From positions 372,001 through 436,000 of the forward strand of contig NC_008577.1 in the NCBI RefSeq assembly GCF_000203935.1: DNA of 64,000 bases. The letters are read 5' to 3'. How positions within the stretch are numbered: position 1 is the stretch's first letter; each line of letters begins with the position of its first letter. Shown in pieces: positions 62,401-64,000 of the stretch. The stretch comes from Shewanella sp. ANA-3 (GTDB lineage Bacteria; Pseudomonadota; Gammaproteobacteria; Enterobacterales; Shewanellaceae). The notes beneath the pieces were generated by a model that worked only from the letters and a program-made list of their open reading frames with translations, did no database searches and had not been told where the DNA came from. The translations under genes were made by a program, and so were the position numbers.

Positions 62401-64000
62401 CAGCATCGCCGCCGACGGTGCCGGTGACCAGGACGTTACCCGCCGCCTCCTGGGCATTCAGGATATCGTCAGCGGTAATGTTGTCCACGCTAATGGTGGC
62501 GCTGGCACTGGTGTCAACCGTGTGGGTCGAGGTGGTGCTGGCGCTAAAGGGGTTACCCGCATCATCACTGCCGGTGACGGTGGCGGTGAACTCGGTGTCT
62601 ACGGTCAGATCACTGCCCGCCACGTTGACGCTAAAGCCTAAACCACCGCCCACCAGTGCAATCACTTGGGTGCTGTAAGTCGTGCCGTTGATCACCATGG
62701 TTACCGTGTCACCCACGGCAGCATCGCCGCCGACGGTGCCGGTGACCAGGACGTTACCCGCCGCCTCCTGGGCATTCAGGATATCGTCAGCGGTAATGTT
62801 GTCCACGCTAATGGTGGCGCTGGCACTGGTGTCAACCGTGTGGGTCGAGGTGGTGCTGGCGCTAAAGGGGTTACCCGCATCATCACTGCCGGTGACGGTG
62901 GCGGTGAACTCGGTGTCTACGGCCAGATCACTGCCCGCCACGTTGACGCTAAAGCCTAAACCGCCGCCCACCAGTGCAATCACTTGGGTGCTGTAAGTCG
63001 TGCCGTTGATCACCATGGTTACCGTGTCACCCACGGCAGCATCGCCGCCGACGGTGCCGGTGACCAGGACGTTACCCGCCGCCTCCTGGGCATTCAGGAT
63101 ATCGTCAGCGGTAATGTTGTCCACGCTAATGGTGGCGCTGGCACTGGTGTCAACCGTGTGGGTCGAGGTGGTGCTGGCGCTAAAGGGGTTACCCGCATCA
63201 TCACTGCCGGTGACGGTGGCGGTGAACTCGGTGTCTACGGCCAGATCACTGCCCGCCACGCTGACGCTAAAGCCTAAACCGCCGCCCACCAGTGCAATCA
63301 CTTGGGTGCTGTAAGTCGTGCCGTTGATCACCATGGTTACCGTGTCACCCACGGCAGCATCGCCGCCGACGGTGCCGGTGACCAGGACGTTACCCGCCGC
63401 CTCCTGGGCATTCAGGATATCGTCAGCGGTAATGTTGTCCACGCTAATGGTGGCGCTGGCACTGGTGTCAACCGTGTGGGTCGAGGTGGTGCTGGCGCTA
63501 AAGGGGTTACCCGCATCATCACTGCCGGTGACGGTGGCGGTGAACTCGGTGTCTACGGCCAGATCACTGCCCGCCACGCTGACGCTAAAGCCTAAACCGC
63601 CGCCCACCAGTGCAATCACTTGGGTGCTGTAAGTCGTGCCGTTGATCACCATGGTTACCGTGTCACCCACGGCAGCATCGCCGCCGACGGTGCCGGTGAC
63701 CAGGACGTTACCCGCCGCCTCCTGGGCATTCAGGATATCGTCAGCGGTAATGTTGTCCACGCTAATGGTGGCGCTGGCACTGGTGTCAACCGTGTGGGTC
63801 GAGGTGGTGCTGGCGCTAAAGGGGTTACCCGCATCATCACTGCCGGTGACGGTGGCGGTGAACTCGGTGTCTACGGCCAGATCACTGCCCGCCACGTTGA
63901 CGCTAAAGCCTAAACCGCCGCCCACCAGTGCAATCACTTGGGTGCTGTAAGTCGTGCCGTTGATCACCATGGTTACCGTGTCACCCACGGCAGCATCGCC
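53414..64000 (-). CDS. bpfA: Giant RTX biofilm adhesin (BpfA/LapA type), N-terminus outside the window
   Basis: At least 3524 residues are visible; the start lies beyond 64000. Reading from the right edge toward 53414: (1) about 22.7 tandem 106-residue Ig-like repeats (VDNITSDDILNAQEAAG, GTVGGDAAIGDTVTMVING, ATVTGSDDAGNPFSAS) up to about 56783; (2) a spacer with further beta domains (SAPNAPTVLIVDDGNPGDGL); (3) RTX-like segments (STNGGGDHLLGYAGNDVLVG, GGTGNDILVAGLGQDSLYGG); (4) a von Willebrand factor A domain with a MIDAS site (FMVDSSGSIN, GGGTNYED, FFITDGKPT); (5) C-terminal RTX nonapeptides (GGAGNDTLIGGAGNDTLIGG) and a type I secretion signal. These are the hallmarks of LapA/BpfA adhesins, which are calcium-binding, secreted by the ABC system next door and released by the LapG-like protease. 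The N-terminal retention module and cleavage site are not in view. Confidence 0.95.
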   Translation of the reverse strand, partial: GDAAVGDTVTMVINGTTYSTQVIALVGGGLGFSVNVAGSDLAVDTEFTATVTGSDDAGNPFSASTTSTHTVDTSASATISVDNITADDILNAQEAAGNVLVTGTVGGDAAVGDTVTMVINGTTYSTQVIALVGGGLGFSVSVAGSDLAVDTEFTATVTGSDDAGNPFSASTTSTHTVDTSASATISVDNITADDILNAQEAAGNVLVTGTVGGDAAVGDTVTMVINGTTYSTQVIALVGGGLGFSVSVAGSDLAVDTEFTATVTGSDDAGNPFSASTTSTHTVDTSASATISVDNITADDILNAQEAAGNVLVTGTVGGDAAVGDTVTMVINGTTYSTQVIALVGGGLGFSVNVAGSDLAVDTEFTATVTGSDDAGNPFSASTTSTHTVDTSASATISVDNITADDILNAQEAAGNVLVTGTVGGDAAVGDTVTMVINGTTYSTQVIALVGGGLGFSVNVAGSDLTVDTEFTATVTGSDDAGNPFSASTTSTHTVDTSASATISVDNITADDILNAQEAAGNVLVTGTVGGDAAVGDTVTMVINGTTYSTQVIALVGGGLGFSVNVAGSDLAVDTEFTATVTGSDDAGNPFSASTTSTHTVDTSASATISVDNITADDILNAQEAAGNVLVTGTVGGDAAVGDTVTMVINGTTYSTQVIALVGGGLGFSVSVAGSDLAVDTEFTATVTGSDDAGNPFSASTTSTHTVDTSASATISVDNITADDILNAQEAAGNVLVTGTVGGDAAVGDTVTMVINGTTYSTQVIALVGGGLGFSVNVAGSDLAVDTEFTATVTGSDDAGNPFSASTTSTHTVDTSASATISVDNITADDILNAQEAAGNVLVTGTVGGDAAVGDTVTMVINGTTYSTQVIALVGGGLGFSVSVAGSDLAVDTEFTATVTGSDDAGNPFSASTTSTHTVDTSASATISVDNITADDILNAQEAAGNVLVTGTVGGDAAVGDTVTMVINGTTYSTQVIALVGGGLGFSVSVAGSDLAVDTEFTATVTGSDDAGNPFSASTTSTHTVDTSASATITVDNITSDDILNAQEAAGDVTVTGTVGGDAAIGDTVTMVINGTTYTTQVIALVGGGLGFSVSVAGSDLAVDTEFTATVTGSDDAGNPFSASTTSTHTVDTSASATITVDNITSDDILNAQEAAGDVTVTGTVGGDAAIGDTVTMVINGTTYTTQVIALVGGGLGFSVSVAGSDLAVDTEFTATVTGSDDAGNPFSASTTSTHTVDTSASATITVDNITSDDILNAQEAAGDVTVTGTVGGDAAIGDTVTMVINGTTYTTQVIALVGGGLGFSVNVAGSDLAVDTEFTATVTGSDDAGNPFSASTTSTHTVDTSASATITVDNITSDDILNAQEAAGDVTVTGTVGGDAAIGDTVTMVINGTTYTTQVIALVGGGLGFSVSVAGSDLAVDTEFTATVTGSDDAGNPFSASTTSTHTVDTSASATITVDNITSDDILNAQEAAGDVTVTGTVGGDAAIGDTVTMVINGTTYTTQVIALVGGGLGFSVSVAGSDLAVDTEFTATVTGSDDAGNPFSASTTSTHTVDTSASATITVDNITSDDILNAQEAAGDVTVTGTVGGDAAIGDTVTMVINGTTYTTQVIALVGGGLGFSVNVAGSDLAVDTEFTATVTGSDDAGNPFSASTTSTHTVDTSASATITVDNITSDDILNAQEAAGDVTVTGTVGGDAAIGDTVTMVINGTTYTTQVIALVGGGLGFSVNVAGSDLAVDTEFTATVTGSDDAGNPFSASTTSTHTVDTSASATITVDNITSDDILNAQEAAGDVTVTGTVGGDAAIGDTVTMVINGTTYTTQVIALVGGGLGFSVSVAGSDLAVDTEFTATVTGSDDAGNPFSASTTSTHTVDTSASATITVDNITSDDILNAQEAAGDVTVTGTVGGDAAIGDTVTMVINGTTYTTQVIALVGGGLGFSVSVAGSDLAVDTEFTATVTGSDDAGNPFSASTTSTHTVDTSASATITVDNITSDDILNAQEAAGDVTVTGTVGGDAAIGDTVTMVINGTTYTTQVIALVGGGLGFSVSVAGSDLAVDTEFTATVTGSDDAGNPFSASTTSTHTVDTSASATITVDNITSDDILNAQEAAGDVTVTGTVGGDAAIGDTVTMVINGTTYTTQVIALVGGGLGFSVSVAGSDLAVDTEFTATVTGSDDAGNPFSASTTSTHTVDTSASATITVDNITSDDILNAQEAAGDVTVTGTVGGDAAIGDTVTMVINGTTYSTQVIALVGGGLGFSVNVAGSDLAVDTEFTATVTGSDDAGNPFSASTTSTHTVDTSASATITVDNITSDDILNAQEAAGDVTVTGTVGGDAAIGDTVTMVINGTTYSTQVIALVGGGLGFSVNVAGSDLAVDTEFTATVTGSDDAGNPFSASTTSTHSVDNSAPNAPTVLIVDDGNPGDGLLTQGEINSNGAGVQLTVDINATDFSAGGHVSLTIVNAGVTTDVELTLVNGVLYANGSPTTSFSYNNGVISWTETRPADGALLKVEATQTDKAGNTSDKGSDQATVIYANDDSFTKQEDQLVTGQLLTNDHSSNTSIVSFTFMYNGTLTSFNAGQTVALSIGSLLIQANGEFKFIPNQHWSGDVPTVTYTTNTGDTATLNITVQPVADKPLVDVILTANGTPLYSGFISSGITTEQFRNGDFTHQPFNTGAKQTDASSGQDTVYGSNGNDHIVSTNGGGDHLLGYAGNDVLVGGDAIQGDTINGGTGNDILVAGLGQDSLYGGEGNDIAVLMGNRADYIITKDYRYSQWDNWFNFTTIEHGQTITKALHDIEYIQFDDGIYELDKNTGELVMVQPTYVDYPVEIHASLTDRDGSELLDSIELSGLPAGTQVFYNGQLLGVADNDGKLLLDYDGPDGWTGGNLWAENALDATLTGVTIRVPGTSAGQVDLVVEAVAREKGTDLTNSATGEDTIRLDYFKGTEGEPGDQNVNFGSEHNIVVGDLDGSIVLPGQNYNIAFMVDSSGSINADTLETMKLQLAQVLETLKDSASGQQSGTVKIFLVDFDTHAKGSISVDLSDPNALDILQDALDDMSSGGGTNYEDVFTTTANWFANGDAQNNSGATNLAFFITDGKPTYYNAVPGGNPLVYDTWGSNNDRSLSQLIGSGYVFGQVYTVNGHVVIDENGNVFSVDVFNSVSRSPVGAMRPDAQGNYQYYALAGNGRDSSADTISNSQAGFALLSSLGVTVQAIGMGSNIDEDDLLPYDSDDNVQTNVDADDLADAILGDQVNAIPGADRFDGGAGDDVIFGDAIHFTGISGQGFAAIKAYVADKLGIADASDAQVHRYISEHSDEFDQSGANDKADIILGGAGNDILFGQGGNDYLDGGAGKDTLYGGNGNDTLIGGAGNDTLIGGAGNDTLIGGLGDDVLRGDSGNDTFVWRYADADKGTDHIMDFNVSEDKLDLSDLLQGETAGTLESYLNFSLDSNGSTVIDIDANKDGVFDQHIVLDGVNLYSQYGATDNAGIINGLLGTNGNGPLIIDAAPVTPDAPQGVTPLIDPHNNGTMIP
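53847..53940 (-). repeat. RTX nonapeptide DNA repeats near the adhesin C-terminus
   Basis: Several near-identical 27-base units (ending ...CACCGCCAATCAGAGTATCG) encode GGAGNDTLI, a calcium-binding RTX nonapeptide, in tandem. Two neighbouring units are almost identical at the DNA level, indicating recent duplication. Confidence 0.85.
56783..61010 (-). repeat. Adhesin repeat block, family B (13 units of 318 bp)
   Basis: Thirteen tandem 318-bp units encode 106 residues each, with the signature ITVDNITSDDILNAQEAAGD then VTVTGTVGGDAAIGD. Units differ at only a few positions: Ser/Asn in GFSVxVAG, and TTYTTQ versus TTYSTQ (the latter only in the two lowest-coordinate units). The order of the Ser/Asn marker from low to high coordinate is N N S S S S N N S S N S S. 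Confidence 0.92.
61011..64000 (-). repeat. Adhesin repeat block, family A (9 complete units and a partial one)
   Basis: The same 318-bp period continues with a second family: ISVDNITADDILNAQEAAGN then VLVTGTVGGDAAVGD and always TTYSTQ. It differs from family B at many synonymous sites (for example CACCAGTGCAATCACTTGGG versus CACCAGGGCAATGACCTGGG) but shares an identical core of about 100 bases. The Ser/Asn marker reads S S N S N N N S S N from low to high coordinate; one unit near 62605 has Thr instead of Ala (SDLTVDTEF). The array continues past the window edge. Confidence 0.92.

Noticed and set aside
61076..63950. Series of 97- and 104-residue plus-strand frames
   Set aside because: Antisense shadows of family A units of the adhesin.
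56783..64000. CRISPR array or satellite DNA
   Set aside because: The regular repeats are too long (318 bp), have no unique spacers, and encode a continuous protein.

Overview
The window looks like chromosome of a Shewanella-type gammaproteobacterium. The evidence is an E. coli-like ilvY/ilvC pair followed by an attenuated ilvLGMDA operon, gammaproteobacterial RecG, Rep, UbiK, PaeA/YtfL and YcaQ, an argX-hisR-proM type tRNA array, and above all a contiguous Lap/Bpf biofilm-adhesin operon (giant RTX adhesin, type I secretion ABC/HlyD/AggA, OmpA lipoprotein, LapG-like protease, LapD-like c-di-GMP receptor) in the order known from Shewanella. No plasmid or prophage backbone is visible; the only clear mobile element is one complete IS3-family insertion sequence.

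Layout. 1-7314 (minus strand): first part of an aryl-polyene (APE) lipid cluster, apeC-D-E-F-G-H-I-J, entering at 7314 and running off the left edge. A 1299-bp IS3-family element (3581-4879, 3-bp AAC target duplication) splits apeG; excising it on paper restores an in-frame 182-residue membrane protein. 7315-10864: DUF3014 protein and recG. 11023-14132: periplasmic binding protein paired with a membrane GAF-GGDEF diguanylate cyclase. 14284-16988: YkgJ-type cysteine-cluster protein, a solute-binding protein and PaeA. 17048-25700: ilvY, ilvC, then leader peptide ilvL, attenuator and ilvG-M-D-A. 25840-27271: PLP aminotransferase and a small lipoprotein. 27300-28650: hairpin-rich noncoding element, a possible orphan Imm32-like protein and a DUF3592-like protein. 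28753-34314: PAP2 phosphatase, CreD, hypotheticals, YcaQ glycosylase and UbiK. 34431-39244: RND efflux operon led by its TetR regulator, with a perfect 20-bp palindrome upstream. 39568-44252: rep helicase convergent with a GAF-GAF-GGDEF-degenerate-EAL protein. 44452-44878: tRNA-Arg(CCG), tRNA-His(GTG) and two identical tRNA-Pro(TGG). 45068-64000 (minus): the Lap/Bpf operon, with the adhesin cut by the right edge.

How it works together. Three systems dominate. First, branched-chain amino acid synthesis, with IlvY control of ilvC and classical leader-peptide attenuation of ilvGMDA. Second, surface chemistry: the APE cluster (here apparently IS-damaged) and the large adhesin. Third, c-di-GMP signalling: two likely active cyclases (12315-14132 and 41613-44252) encoded within 50 kb of a LapD-type receptor whose GGDEF and EAL motifs are both degenerate, which in known Lap systems inhibits LapG and so keeps the adhesin on the surface.

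The most striking sequence structure is the adhesin repeat array at 56783-64000: about 22.7 near-identical 318-bp (106-residue) units in two homogenised families that meet abruptly near 61010. They share an identical core of about 100 bp and carry a scattered Ser/Asn marker, consistent with recombination and gene conversion between units. The repeats also create very long antisense open frames that are artefacts.
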